A stretch of 64,000 nt of DNA from RFTU01 sp032122355 (GTDB lineage: Bacteria > Pseudomonadota > Gammaproteobacteria > Burkholderiales > Burkholderiaceae_C), in assembly GCA_032122355.1 (NCBI GenBank), contig JAUMCS010000038.1, forward strand, positions 1 through 64,000. Reading direction: 5' to 3'. Under the pieces are notes generated by a model. That model made no database searches. It was not told where the DNA came from and worked only from the letters and a program-made list of their open reading frames with translations. Position 1 is the first letter of the stretch. Every line of letters begins with the position of its first letter. Both the position numbers and the translations under genes were made by a program. Positions 17,945-26,659 of this stretch are shown here, piece after piece.

Positions 17945-18868
17945 ATGGGCATGGAAGACCGCGACGGCAAGATTTGGATGGATGGTGAACTCATTGAGTG
18001 GCGCGATGCCAAGGTTCATGTACTAACCCATACCATGCACTACGGATGTGGAGCCTTTGAGGGTCTTCGCGCCTACCAAACTCACAGCGGCACAGCCATT
18101 TTCCGCCTGCGTGAACACACCCAGCGTTTATTCAATAGCGCAAAAATTTTGCGTATGCAAATTCCTTTTAGCTTGGAAGAAATTGAACAAGCTCAATGCC
18201 AAGTGGTCAAAGCCAACCAACTCAGTAGCGGCTACATCAGGCCATTGGTTTGGATTGGCTCTGACAAACTGGGTGTCAGCCCTAAGGGCAACCGAATCCA
18301 CCTCATGGTGGCCGCATGGGCTTGGGGAGCTTATCTTGGGGAAGAAGGCTTGCGCCGCGGGATACGTGTAAAAACCAGTAGCTACACGCGTCATCATGTC
18401 AACATCACCATGACTCAGGCCAAAGCAGTCAGTAACTACACCAACTCCATTCTCGCTAATCGTGAAGCCACCGATGAAGGCTATGATGAAGCCTTATTAC
18501 TTGACTCATCTGGGTTTGTGAGTGAAGGCGCTGGTGAGAATCTATTCATCATCAAAGATGGGGTGATTTACACTCCTGATTTATCTGCCGGAGCGCTCAA
18601 CGGCATCACACGCAACACGGTATTCCATATTGCGCGTGATCTGGGGCTTGAAATCATTCAAAAGCGCATCACCCGTGATGAAATCTATATTGCAGATGAA
18701 GCCTTTTTTACCGGTACAGCAGCTGAAGTCACCCCTATACGAGAGCTTGATCGAATTGAAATAGGTCAAGGCAGCCGCGGCCCCATCACTGAAAAAATTC
18801 AATCGTCATTTTTTGACATTGTCAATGGCCGAAATGAATCTTATCGCCACTGGTTAACTCCCGTATAA
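17945..18868 (+). CDS. ilvE: Branched-chain amino acid aminotransferase
   Basis: A 307-residue fold-type IV PLP enzyme doing the last step of Val, Leu and Ile synthesis. Motifs are THTMHYGCGAFEGLRAY near the N-terminus, TMTQAKAVSNYTNS with the PLP lysine, and LSAGALNGITRNTV with EAFFTGTAAEVTPI. AAGAGGA lies 6 bp before the ATG. Length is normal for bacterial IlvE. The zinc-finger gene downstream is its usual neighbour in betaproteobacteria. Confidence 0.95.
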   Translation: MGMEDRDGKIWMDGELIEWRDAKVHVLTHTMHYGCGAFEGLRAYQTHSGTAIFRLREHTQRLFNSAKILRMQIPFSLEEIEQAQCQVVKANQLSSGYIRPLVWIGSDKLGVSPKGNRIHLMVAAWAWGAYLGEEGLRRGIRVKTSSYTRHHVNITMTQAKAVSNYTNSILANREATDEGYDEALLLDSSGFVSEGAGENLFIIKDGVIYTPDLSAGALNGITRNTVFHIARDLGLEIIQKRITRDEIYIADEAFFTGTAAEVTPIRELDRIEIGQGSRGPITEKIQSSFFDIVNGRNESYRHWLTPV

Positions 18869-18896
18869 ACATTTCCTTCATTGATTTCTTCATGCC

Positions 18897-19103
18897 ATGA
18901 AAACCACATCTAGCAGCGCTCGAATTGAATTATCCGCAACCGACCTCAATGCTCAAGGCGGAATATATTGCCCTCGGCCAGAAGCTGGGATGGCACTATG
19001 GAATGGTCACCCCCGGGTCTTCCTTGATGTTGCCAGAACTGGGGCTGCACAGTGCCCCTATTGCGGCACCAACTATCAACTCAAATCGGCACCCACCACC
19101 TGA
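18897..19103 (+). CDS. CHCC zinc-finger protein
   Basis: A 68-residue protein with the zf-CHCC pattern: GIYCPRP, then WNGHPRVFLDV, then AAQCPYCGTNYQLK. These give one Cys, one His and two Cys for zinc, as in the C-terminal domain of mitochondrial NDUFS6. It follows ilvE by 28 bp. The final 28 bp overlap the end of rfbD on the opposite strand. Function in bacteria is not established. Confidence 0.85.
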   Translation: MKTTSSSARIELSATDLNAQGGIYCPRPEAGMALWNGHPRVFLDVARTGAAQCPYCGTNYQLKSAPTT

Positions 19104-19978
19104 TCTAGCCATCGATTGACCCCGACTTCCCAGGCGGGAGCCACCAAACCAAAAGCATCTTGCCACGCATCTAAGCATAAGCGGGAATTTAATGGGCGCT
19201 TAGCTGCGGTAGGGTATGCTTGAGTGGGAATCGCATGAATATTTTCTGGCCGTAACTGAAGGGTCATCCCGCGATCTGTAGCACCTTGTATCAAATGCTG
19301 TGCATAGCCATGCCAGCTTATACACCCCCCTGCAGTAACATGATATAAGCCGCTAAGATCCGCATCCTTTTGTGTTTGCAGGATCATATGACCGGTTACA
19401 TCAGCCAAAAAATCAGCCCCCGTTGGGGCCCCCATTTGATCTGAAACCACCTTTAATTCAGTCCGCGCAGTAGCCAGAACTAACATGGTGCGTGCAAAAT
19501 TACCGCCCCTCACACCATAAACCCAACTGGTACGCAGTATCAAGGCGCGGCAACCACTTTGCATAATAGCCGCCTCACCCATTGCTTTAGTAGCACCATA
19601 ATAACTCAAGGGTGCAACTAGCGCTTGCTCGGTGCGCGGCGCATCACCCCTTCCGTCAAGAACATAATCACTGCTGTAATGAACGAATAAAGCATCATTT
19701 TGGGCGGCCCAATGTGCCATATATTCTGGGGCATCCGCATTAATGGCTTTTGCTAGGGCGTGTTGGTCTGGGCTCTCAGCCTTATCCACAGCAGTATAAG
19801 CTGCCGCATTCACCACGACATCAGGCTTGATAGCGTCCAAACAACGGCCTAAACTTTCCGTATCAGCCAAATTCAACCCATCTTCACGCCCCAAAGCATG
19901 TAAATTACCCAAAACTGCCAATGTGCGCTGTAACTCCCAGCCTACTTGACCGCCTTTTCCCAACAACACGATTTTCAT
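19076..19978 (-). CDS. rfbD: dTDP-4-dehydrorhamnose reductase
   Basis: A 300-residue extended SDR enzyme that makes dTDP-L-rhamnose. The N-terminal NAD(P)-binding motif is MKIVLLGKGGQVGWELQR. The catalytic Tyr/Lys lie in SYYGATKAMGEAAI, and RTSWVYGVRGGNFARTML is typical. The start at 19978 has AAGGA about 10 bp upstream; further in-frame sequence upstream is not family-like. No rfbA, rfbB or rfbC is nearby, so the rest of the pathway must lie elsewhere. It overlaps the CHCC gene tail-to-tail by 28 bp. Confidence 0.92.
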   Translation of the reverse strand: MKIVLLGKGGQVGWELQRTLAVLGNLHALGREDGLNLADTESLGRCLDAIKPDVVVNAAAYTAVDKAESPDQHALAKAINADAPEYMAHWAAQNDALFVHYSSDYVLDGRGDAPRTEQALVAPLSYYGATKAMGEAAIMQSGCRALILRTSWVYGVRGGNFARTMLVLATARTELKVVSDQMGAPTGADFLADVTGHMILQTQKDADLSGLYHVTAGGCISWHGYAQHLIQGATDRGMTLQLRPENIHAIPTQAYPTAAKRPLNSRLCLDAWQDAFGLVAPAWEVGVNRWLDQVVGADLS

Positions 19979-20087
19979 ACTCAAATCCTTTGCAACCTCA
20001 CAGGCATAACTAATCTGCCCATTATCCCCTGCACTTCTCTGCGGGGAAATATAAAAACTAAGCCAATAATGCGCCACAATCGGAGTC

Positions 20088-20945
20088 ATGCCAAATCAAA
20101 GCATTCATCAATATGAAAATTTCCCGGTCGCTTCATGGCTGTGCCCACCCCAATTAAGGCCTGCGATTGTGGCTATTTATCATTTTGCGCGAACAGCTGA
20201 TGACATCGCTGATGAAGGCCAGGCCCCCCCCACACAAAGGCTAGAACAACTTCAACACTACCGCAAAACCTTGATTAAAACCAGCGCCCATGGGCCTAAC
20301 GGAGTACCGCACCAGTGGCAGTGGATATTTCAACCACTACACCAAGCCCTCATCACACATCAACTTCCTACTAACCTATTGTTACAACTCCTGGATGCAT
20401 TCGAACAAGATGTGCACAACCCGCCTTACTCCACGCGCGATGAATTACTTCATTACTGTCAACACTCAGCCAATCCCATAGGCCGCTTATTGCTGCATCT
20501 TTATGGTGTAACTGATGTGCGCTCAGTTGAACAATCTGATGCCATTTGCAGCGCCTTACAGTTAATCAATTTCTGGCAAGACATGCACATCGATGTTGCT
20601 CGTAACCGCTGCTATATCCCGCTATCAGACCTTAGCCGAGTAAAGCTAACTCGCCATCAGCTACAACCTGGCTTAGATCAACCAGCCATCACAGAACTCA
20701 TGCAAGATCTTGTGGAGTGGTCGCGCCAATTGATGCTTTCTGGGGCGCCCCTAGCACTGCGACTGCCCGGACGTATCGGGTGGGAATTGCGCTGGGTTAT
20801 TCAAGGTGGATTACGAATCCTTGAAAAAATTCATCATAACCAATACCAATGCCTCGTAAAACGTCCGCAAATCAAAGTGTGGGATGCCCCTATACTCGGC
20901 TGGCGTACCCTTTTCATGAATAGAACCTACCGTGACACACCTTGA
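20088..20945 (+). CDS. hpnC: Hydroxysqualene synthase HpnC
   Basis: A 285-residue squalene/phytoene-synthase-fold protein. Motifs are IYHFARTADDIADEG near residue 30, the first Asp-rich site, and ALQLINFWQDMHIDVARNRC, a second site with Asn instead of the usual first Asp. Phe/Leu-rich ends and the order HpnC-D-E identify it. HpnC turns presqualene diphosphate into hydroxysqualene in the three-step bacterial squalene route. ATG 20088 lies 109 bp from the divergent rfbD start. It overlaps hpnD by 14 bp. Confidence 0.92.
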   Translation: MPNQSIHQYENFPVASWLCPPQLRPAIVAIYHFARTADDIADEGQAPPTQRLEQLQHYRKTLIKTSAHGPNGVPHQWQWIFQPLHQALITHQLPTNLLLQLLDAFEQDVHNPPYSTRDELLHYCQHSANPIGRLLLHLYGVTDVRSVEQSDAICSALQLINFWQDMHIDVARNRCYIPLSDLSRVKLTRHQLQPGLDQPAITELMQDLVEWSRQLMLSGAPLALRLPGRIGWELRWVIQGGLRILEKIHHNQYQCLVKRPQIKVWDAPILGWRTLFMNRTYRDTP

Positions 20946-21780
20946 ATATGTCCAACAACGGGTTGCCCAAAGTGGTAGCTCGTTTTATTATGCTTTTTTA
21001 TTCTTACCACCTCCGCAACGTGCGGCCATAACGGCTTTTTACGCTTACTGTCGTGAAATTGATGACGTTGTGGATGATGCCATTGATATGGGTGTTGCCA
21101 ACACGAAATTGGCATGGTGGCGCAATGAAGTACGTCAAGCATATACAGGGTCACCCACGCATCCAATCATGAAAGCATGGATGTCCTGGGCCAAAGAATA
21201 CGGAATTGATGAGAAACAACTTCAGGCCGTGATTGAAGGTTGCCAAATGGATTTGCAACAAACGCGCTATCTTAACTTTCAAACACTCCAACACTATTGC
21301 CATCTAGTTGCGGGTGTGGTGGGTGAAGTATCCGCGCGCATTTTTGGATATACCCAGCAACAAACATTGCAATATGCCCACCAACTGGGTTTAGCCTTAC
21401 AGCTTACCAACATCATCCGAGATGTGGGTGAAGATGCACGACGCGGCCGGATTTACCTACCGATTGCTGACTTACAACAGTTTGATGTCAAGGCCCACGA
21501 AATCTTGCAAACCAAGGCCCCATGGGGCTACAGTGACCGTTTTAAAGCCCTAATGCAATATCAAGCAAAGCGAGCCTATCAATACTATGATGAAGCATTT
21601 GCTTTATTGCCCAACAGCGATCGAAGAGCGCAACGTTCCGGGCTGATGATGGCTGAAATTTATCGCACCCTACTTCAGGAAATTGAGCGAAGCTCATTTC
21701 AAGTACTCCACCAGCGTATAGCTCTCACACCTCTGCGAAAAGTTTGGATAGCTATGCGTACCCATTGGAAAGCACGATGA
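20932..21780 (+). CDS. hpnD: Presqualene diphosphate synthase HpnD
   Basis: A 282-residue enzyme joining two farnesyl diphosphates to presqualene diphosphate. It has both Asp-rich motifs: YAYCREIDDVVDDAID and LTNIIRDVGEDARRGRIYLP. The start is GTG at 20932, inside the end of hpnC, giving the standard N-terminus (THLEYVQQRVAQSGSSFYYA). The stop overlaps the hpnE start (ATGA), so all three genes look translationally coupled. Confidence 0.94.
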   Translation: MTHLEYVQQRVAQSGSSFYYAFLFLPPPQRAAITAFYAYCREIDDVVDDAIDMGVANTKLAWWRNEVRQAYTGSPTHPIMKAWMSWAKEYGIDEKQLQAVIEGCQMDLQQTRYLNFQTLQHYCHLVAGVVGEVSARIFGYTQQQTLQYAHQLGLALQLTNIIRDVGEDARRGRIYLPIADLQQFDVKAHEILQTKAPWGYSDRFKALMQYQAKRAYQYYDEAFALLPNSDRRAQRSGLMMAEIYRTLLQEIERSSFQVLHQRIALTPLRKVWIAMRTHWKAR

Positions 21781-23066
21781 AAATTGCCATCATTGGGGGA
21801 GGATGGGCTGGGTTAGCTGCAGCTGTAGGAGCCACGCAAAAACAACACCAAGTTACCGTGTTTGAAATGGCACCAGAACTGGGAGGACGGGCCCATTCCT
21901 TTCGTTTAGCCAATGGGATTTGGCTAGATAATGGTCAACATATTCTCATTGGTGCATACACTCAAACCTTGAACCTGATGGAAACAGTTGGTGTCAATCT
22001 ATCGGAAGCGTTTTATCGAATTCCCTTTACACTCAGATATGCTGACCATACTGGCATCACCCTACCTATCAATCAACACCCCATGTGGGCTTTATTGCAA
22101 GGATTATGGCAAGCCAAAGGATGGAGTTGGCATGACAAATTCACATTACTTAGAACCGTTCTAAACTGGCAATTACAAGGTTTCCACTGCCAAAAGCAAG
22201 TAACAGTAGCCCAACTCTGTCATAGGGTTTCTAAGAAAGTCTATTCAGACCTGATTGAACCCCTATGCATTTCGGCCTTGAACACGCCACCCTCAATAGC
22301 CAGTGGTCAAGTATTCATGAAAGTTCTGCAAGATACATTGTTCGGAGTTCAAGGAAGCAGTGATATGCTGATCCCCCGCCTGCCACTGAGTCAATTACTT
22401 CCCAACCCTGCACAAAATTGGCTTGAAAAGCATGGCGGCACCATCAAAAAGCGAACACGTGTCACTAACCTTCAAGCTATCAGGGAGAAAAAATGGCAAG
22501 TACAAGGCGAAGAATTTGACGGTGTTATTGTTGCAACTAGCGCCTCTGAGGCAGCTAGATTATGTCAATCTATAGCCCAGCCGCGTTTGCTAGAGCCCAT
22601 CAAACTATTGGCTTACGAATCCATCATCACCACGTATCTCTACAGTCTTGATACGCACTTACCCTACCCGCTATTGGCACTACGCACTAATCAACAGCAG
22701 CCGGCACAGTTCCTTTTCAACATGGGAGTTTATATTCCAACCATGCAAGGTTACTTTGCCATGGTAACAAGCTGTGGAAATAACTGGTTAGACATCGAAA
22801 GGGATAAGTTTGAAAAACTCGTACTAGATCAAGCCTTATCCATTGAATCAATCCGATGGCAAACGCCCCCGAGAATCGTCAAGAGCATCAAAGAAAAGAA
22901 GGCCACTTACGCAAGCGAAGTAAATCTAGAGAAAGTCAGTACGAGGATACAATCTCGACTGGTGTTAGCAGGAGACTACACATATATAGAATATCCTGCG
23001 ACACTAGAATCAGCAGTTATATCCGGAAGAAAAGCTATCGAAATGCTAGGTACAGACTCTTCATGA
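21777..23066 (+). CDS. hpnE: Hydroxysqualene dehydroxylase HpnE
   Basis: A 429-residue FAD-dependent amine-oxidase-fold enzyme that removes the hydroxyl of hydroxysqualene to give squalene. The FAD-binding motif MKIAIIGGGWAGLAAAVGA is at the N-terminus, followed by ELGGRAHSF and LDNGQHILIGAYT. The C-terminal FAD segment is LVLAGDYTYIEYPATLESAV. The start at 21777 is chosen for this motif and the 4-bp overlap with hpnD. Squalene-hopene cyclase is not in the window. Confidence 0.93.
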   Translation: MKIAIIGGGWAGLAAAVGATQKQHQVTVFEMAPELGGRAHSFRLANGIWLDNGQHILIGAYTQTLNLMETVGVNLSEAFYRIPFTLRYADHTGITLPINQHPMWALLQGLWQAKGWSWHDKFTLLRTVLNWQLQGFHCQKQVTVAQLCHRVSKKVYSDLIEPLCISALNTPPSIASGQVFMKVLQDTLFGVQGSSDMLIPRLPLSQLLPNPAQNWLEKHGGTIKKRTRVTNLQAIREKKWQVQGEEFDGVIVATSASEAARLCQSIAQPRLLEPIKLLAYESIITTYLYSLDTHLPYPLLALRTNQQQPAQFLFNMGVYIPTMQGYFAMVTSCGNNWLDIERDKFEKLVLDQALSIESIRWQTPPRIVKSIKEKKATYASEVNLEKVSTRIQSRLVLAGDYTYIEYPATLESAVISGRKAIEMLGTDSS

Positions 23067-23084
23067 TAGTAGCCAAATAAACTC

Positions 23085-23543
23085 TCAATCACCGTACATC
23101 TTTTGCTTGAGTTCTCTGCGTTGCTGAGCTTCTAGCGATAAGGTTGCCGTTGGCCTGGCCAAAAGACGTTTTAAACCGATGGGTTCTCCCGTTTCCTCGC
23201 AAAAGCCAAACTCCCCGCTATCGATGAGCGCAAGCGATTGATCTATTTTTCGTAACAACTTGCGCTCACGATCACGTGTTCGAAGTTCAAGCGCATGCTC
23301 CTCTTCAATCGTGGCACGGTCAGCTGGATCGGGGACAACGGATGCATCCTCGCGCAAATGTTCTGTAGTTTCGCCTGCATTAGCCAAGAGATCAGCTTTC
23401 AAAGACAACAAACGCAGCTTAAAGAAATCAAGCTGCGCCTCATTCATATACTCAGAATCGCTCATAGCTAAAAGGGCTGAATCAGTAAGTACAAGTTCGA
23501 CTTGCTTAGACTGCACAGGAATCTTGGATGAAGTTATTCGCAT
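23085..23543 (-). CDS. dksA: DksA-type RNA polymerase-binding regulator, Cys-poor
   Basis: A 152-residue DksA-family protein that binds the RNA polymerase secondary channel and works with ppGpp. The coiled-coil part has EYMNEAQLDFFKLRLLSLKA, and DPADRA with the tip acids follows. The C-terminal globule reads FGFCEETGEPIGLKRLLARP then ATLSLEAQQ. Only one of the four zinc cysteines remains, a variant also seen in alphaproteobacterial DksA. It lies directly downstream of the type VI locus on the same strand, separated by 54 very AT-rich bases, which must hold its own signal unless it is read through. Its 3' end is 18 bp from hpnE, convergent. Confidence 0.9.
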   Translation of the reverse strand: MRITSSKIPVQSKQVELVLTDSALLAMSDSEYMNEAQLDFFKLRLLSLKADLLANAGETTEHLREDASVVPDPADRATIEEEHALELRTRDRERKLLRKIDQSLALIDSGEFGFCEETGEPIGLKRLLARPTATLSLEAQQRRELKQKMYGD

Positions 23544-23597
23544 AGAGACTGGTGATTAAAAACAATGTATTGTAAGTTAGAAAAAAATTGTAAAAAA

Positions 23598-24590
23598 TTA
23601 ATAAGCACCTAGTAGCTTAATAGTTTTAAATGCATCACTAACACCTCCCTGAAGCCACAAAAGTTTACGAACCGAAGAAGAAACAGTGCTACTCAAATTA
23701 AAGGAATCTGAAACCTGCTTAGATGCTTCAAAAATAATTTCAAGGTGCGGCCTGAATCGTTTTGTGACAGCGAAGGAAGTAGGTTCAAACTCTTCAACCG
23801 AATAAAGTGAAGTATTATAACTAAAATATCTATAACAGCTGTTAAACAATGATTGTTCATGCGAGCGGTAGTATAGTCTACGGCTAAAGTTTAGGAATTT
23901 ATGTCTGAGACTAAAATCGTAAAGTCCGAGACCTAATGAATCAGAGAATGAAGTCAATGCATTAAGACTTGAAGAATCCGTGGCACGTTGCGCTAAGGTT
24001 TTGGCATTATTGAGCAACCATTTCTTATTTGATAATTCCTCTTTCGAAAAGTTACTAGGGTTAATGGCATATAAAGTTCCGGCAACCAATTGTGGCGATT
24101 GATATTGCGTTGACGAATTTACAGAAGAAAAAACCTGGCTAGCACCAGTTGCAACTGGAGTAGGAGAATTGAGATGATCTTGGCTTTGTCGTGCTTCAGT
24201 AGCTTTAAGTTTATTAACATCTGCTTGAAGTTTTAAAACATCAATACCACCAGTAGTACCACCAGTAGTACCACCAGTAGTACCACCAGTAGTACCACCA
24301 GTAGTACCAGAAGAAGCTAGATGCACTAGGCTACTGCCCTGTAGAGGAGAAAAGCCGTTTGTAGTAGTATTGGTAGAAATATATTTAAAAATGGAATCAA
24401 GATAAGATTTAGTAGAACCAGGGAAACCATAATCCGCTTGATCAATTAGAGAAGGCTGCGAACCCGTAGGATCTGTGTAAATCTCAGGAGCAGTAGAAGT
24501 ACCCTTAAGGTAAACTTGCGATGTACTGCCATTACTGTCAGTAATTTCTAAAATTTCAGTGGTTGAATCCCATTTAAGAGAGTATTTCAC
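23598..24590 (-). CDS. Ser-rich protein of unknown function with TTGG tandem repeats; possible type VI cargo
   Basis: A 330-residue protein that I do not recognise; it is the last gene of the type VI locus. The N-terminal 80 residues look like small beta strands (SLKWDSTTEILEITDSNG, QVYLKG). Residues 96-115 are five TTGG units. A short helix (DVLKLQADVNKLKATEARQ) comes next, then a Ser/Phe-rich region with paired Tyr/Arg segments (FSRRLYYRSHEQS). There is no signal peptide, membrane span or known toxin motif. It starts at GTG 24590 with AAGGA about 10 bp upstream, 23 bp after the VgrG-like gene. Position after the spike gene suggests an exported cargo or spike accessory, but this is inference only. 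Confidence 0.6.
   Translation of the reverse strand: MKYSLKWDSTTEILEITDSNGSTSQVYLKGTSTAPEIYTDPTGSQPSLIDQADYGFPGSTKSYLDSIFKYISTNTTTNGFSPLQGSSLVHLASSGTTGGTTGGTTGGTTGGTTGGIDVLKLQADVNKLKATEARQSQDHLNSPTPVATGASQVFSSVNSSTQYQSPQLVAGTLYAINPSNFSKEELSNKKWLLNNAKTLAQRATDSSSLNALTSFSDSLGLGLYDFSLRHKFLNFSRRLYYRSHEQSLFNSCYRYFSYNTSLYSVEEFEPTSFAVTKRFRPHLEIIFEASKQVSDSFNLSSTVSSSVRKLLWLQGGVSDAFKTIKLLGAY
24246..24305 (-). repeat. 12-bp tandem repeat, five copies, coding for TTGG
   Basis: The plus-strand unit ACCACCAGTAGT occurs five times in a row with no mismatch. Read on the minus strand it gives Thr-Thr-Gly-Gly units, a flexible linker inside the 330-residue protein. Perfect identity suggests recent expansion and possible length variation between strains. 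Confidence 0.95.
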
Positions 24591-24613
24591 AGTTATATAA
24601 TCCTTCTCGAATG

Positions 24614-26311
24614 TTACTCAGTTTCAACAATTCTCTTAGCACGAAGATGCAAGCGATGATTAGCGCCTATATTAACACAACCTTGATCAGAGATAATGGA
24701 CAAACCGTGAATAGTTTTAAGGCAGTGGACAATATTGTCATCTCCAGCTTTAACAACAGAGGAATTAGGGGGAAAATGGGAATTAAGGAAGAAAACGGGT
24801 GAACCATCATCACCAAGAAATAAAATGTATCCAAGTGTGCCCTTTTCGGGAACTAGTATAAAATCACCGCCACCAATACCACGTTCAACAGAATTAAAAG
24901 CAGCAAGTGGAATAGCCCAATCCACTTCAACAAGATTATTAACACCGATAATTTTAACAGCTATGCGTGTTTTATAAAAACCCTTATCGTCCAATCTAAT
25001 AGCACCTAGCGAATCGGGACTCCAATGATCATGAGTTACTGCATGACATATCGGGTACTTAATAGAATTAGGATCTTGAGGCAACTGTGATTCATGATCA
25101 AACAACAAGTGGAAGCTATTTAAAAAAGATTGATATTCTTTGAAGGAATTAAGACGAGACATCAATCGACGAAATGTATGCTCTGGAATGGATAAATGAT
25201 TAAGCGGCAATGAGAATTGACGAAGATTAATTGAAGACCTGAAGGAATCGGAATCAGCTAGTGAGGAACTAAAAGAAAAAATAAAACCAACAGGAAAATA
25301 TGGTTGAGATTGAGAAAGATGTGGATGATATCTTTGAAAATTTAGAAAAATTGAAAAATCGAAAACGTGGTGCAGATATGAGAACTCAGCAAGTTCAGAG
25401 TGTATAGCATGGAAATTAAGACTAAGATTATGATCATCAGTGTCAACAAATAAATTATGGTAATCTGAACTTGATCGTTTATTATGATGAATTGTTGCAG
25501 GTATAAATTGAGAGAAAGTAGAAGAAGTATTAGTGAATAAACTATCAGAAAATTCCGGAGGGAATATGATGTTTGAAATTTCAGGTTCGATTAGAAATTG
25601 ATTCAGGTACAAAGGGGTAGAGATATCGAATGAATGAATACCATCTTGCAAAGAATCGCGGGTTAAGGAAGCCGGAGGTGTATAAAAAAAAGAACGCTCA
25701 AATGATTCCGGTTGATATGCAGACTTAAGTGAAAGAATGTCTTTCTTCCAAATGATCTTCCAAGTTGGAATCATACTATTGGATTCATCCGGGAGGAAAG
25801 GAATAAATATAAAAAAGGAATTAGTATATTTTGCTACTCTAGCAAATAAAATCTCTAATGAATCGTAATAACTAACAAAAGTATCCAAAACAGGTAGTGA
25901 ATCAGAGACATCAAACACATAAGATGAATCAAAAAAAGACTTAACAATTGAACCAACAGAATCATTGTTCAGTGCAAAAGCAGTAAGTCGAGAAAAAGCA
26001 CCAAGGTGACATGAAAATGAGGCGACAATTTTATTATCAACAAGATTGTGTGTAGATGAAATAAGAAACCAACGTGAGCTTACTGTTGGATGAAGAGAAA
26101 AATCATGGCTAGAATCTAGTGAAATCTGAAAGAAAACCTCAGTACCCTGGACAGGATTCACGCCATCCGAAGAGTACGACAAGGTTAATCGTGGAAATTT
26201 ATTGATTTCAACTTGCATACAAACATCGGTGACATTCACATTATGCTGTTGACCATTTGAATCAAAGAATGTAAAAGATAAATTAGTAGAATCTAAGCTG
26301 TGCGTGAGCAT
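24614..26311 (-). CDS. Diverged VgrG-like spike protein (TssI)
   Basis: A 565-residue protein with the VgrG plan. The N-terminal gp27-like part includes SRWFLISSTHN and FVSYYDSLEILFARVAKYTN, where VgrG proteins have the ESDFDFLSRLAE-type helix. From about residue 421 comes a gp5-like OB-fold region: SLGAIRLDDKGFYKTRIAVK, VDWAIPLAAFN, GGGDFILVPEKGTLGYILFL and DDGSPVFFL. A short tail of about 50 residues follows with no effector extension. It is very Ser- and Phe-rich and far from standard VgrG sequences. It should trimerise to form the puncturing spike above the Hcp tube. The alternative, a spike of some other contractile device, is less likely given the adjacent genes. Confidence 0.75.
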   Translation of the reverse strand: MLTHSLDSTNLSFTFFDSNGQQHNVNVTDVCMQVEINKFPRLTLSYSSDGVNPVQGTEVFFQISLDSSHDFSLHPTVSSRWFLISSTHNLVDNKIVASFSCHLGAFSRLTAFALNNDSVGSIVKSFFDSSYVFDVSDSLPVLDTFVSYYDSLEILFARVAKYTNSFFIFIPFLPDESNSMIPTWKIIWKKDILSLKSAYQPESFERSFFYTPPASLTRDSLQDGIHSFDISTPLYLNQFLIEPEISNIIFPPEFSDSLFTNTSSTFSQFIPATIHHNKRSSSDYHNLFVDTDDHNLSLNFHAIHSELAEFSYLHHVFDFSIFLNFQRYHPHLSQSQPYFPVGFIFSFSSSLADSDSFRSSINLRQFSLPLNHLSIPEHTFRRLMSRLNSFKEYQSFLNSFHLLFDHESQLPQDPNSIKYPICHAVTHDHWSPDSLGAIRLDDKGFYKTRIAVKIIGVNNLVEVDWAIPLAAFNSVERGIGGGDFILVPEKGTLGYILFLGDDGSPVFFLNSHFPPNSSVVKAGDDNIVHCLKTIHGLSIISDQGCVNIGANHRLHLRAKRIVETE

Positions 26312-26335
26312 GATTTGCTTTCATATAAGTGGATT

Positions 26336-26650
26336 CTAAACAGATGCAAAATGAGTTAAATTGTGATTCAATATGAAACCAAGAGAATTATTCCGAATGA
26401 GAGATCCTTCAAAAAGAAGAATTTTACCATCAAGCCTTACTTTACCACCAAATCGGAACTTACCAAAGTTAGGGTTAATACCAGATAAAAGCGTATAATT
26501 CATTAATTCCACGAAACATGACCGAAGTGGCAATGAAGAAATTGAATGGCGACGTAGTGGATTTTCAAATACATCATATCCAATGGGGCACAAAGACCTA
26601 ACAAGGTCTAAGACCATAAACTTTAAGTCATTATCCGAAAGATTATTCAT
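26336..26650 (-). CDS. Uncharacterised 104-residue protein of the type VI tail module
   Basis: An unrecognised 104-residue protein placed 24 bp before the VgrG-like gene. It has a predicted helical N-terminus (DNDLKFMVLDLVRSLCPIG), a basic stretch (NPLRRHS) and a beta-rich end (KFRFGGKVRLDGKILLFEGS). There is no signal peptide, membrane segment or catalytic motif. Position between DUF3540 and the spike suggests a small baseplate or spike-loading factor, but nothing in the sequence proves it. Confidence 0.6.
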   Translation of the reverse strand: MNNLSDNDLKFMVLDLVRSLCPIGYDVFENPLRRHSISSLPLRSCFVELMNYTLLSGINPNFGKFRFGGKVRLDGKILLFEGSLIRNNSLGFILNHNLTHFASV

Positions 26651-26659
26651 AAATCTTAA

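Noticed and set aside
24246..24305. Tandem repeat considered as a CRISPR-like array
   Set aside because: Units are 12 bp, directly adjacent with no spacers, and in frame inside a gene.
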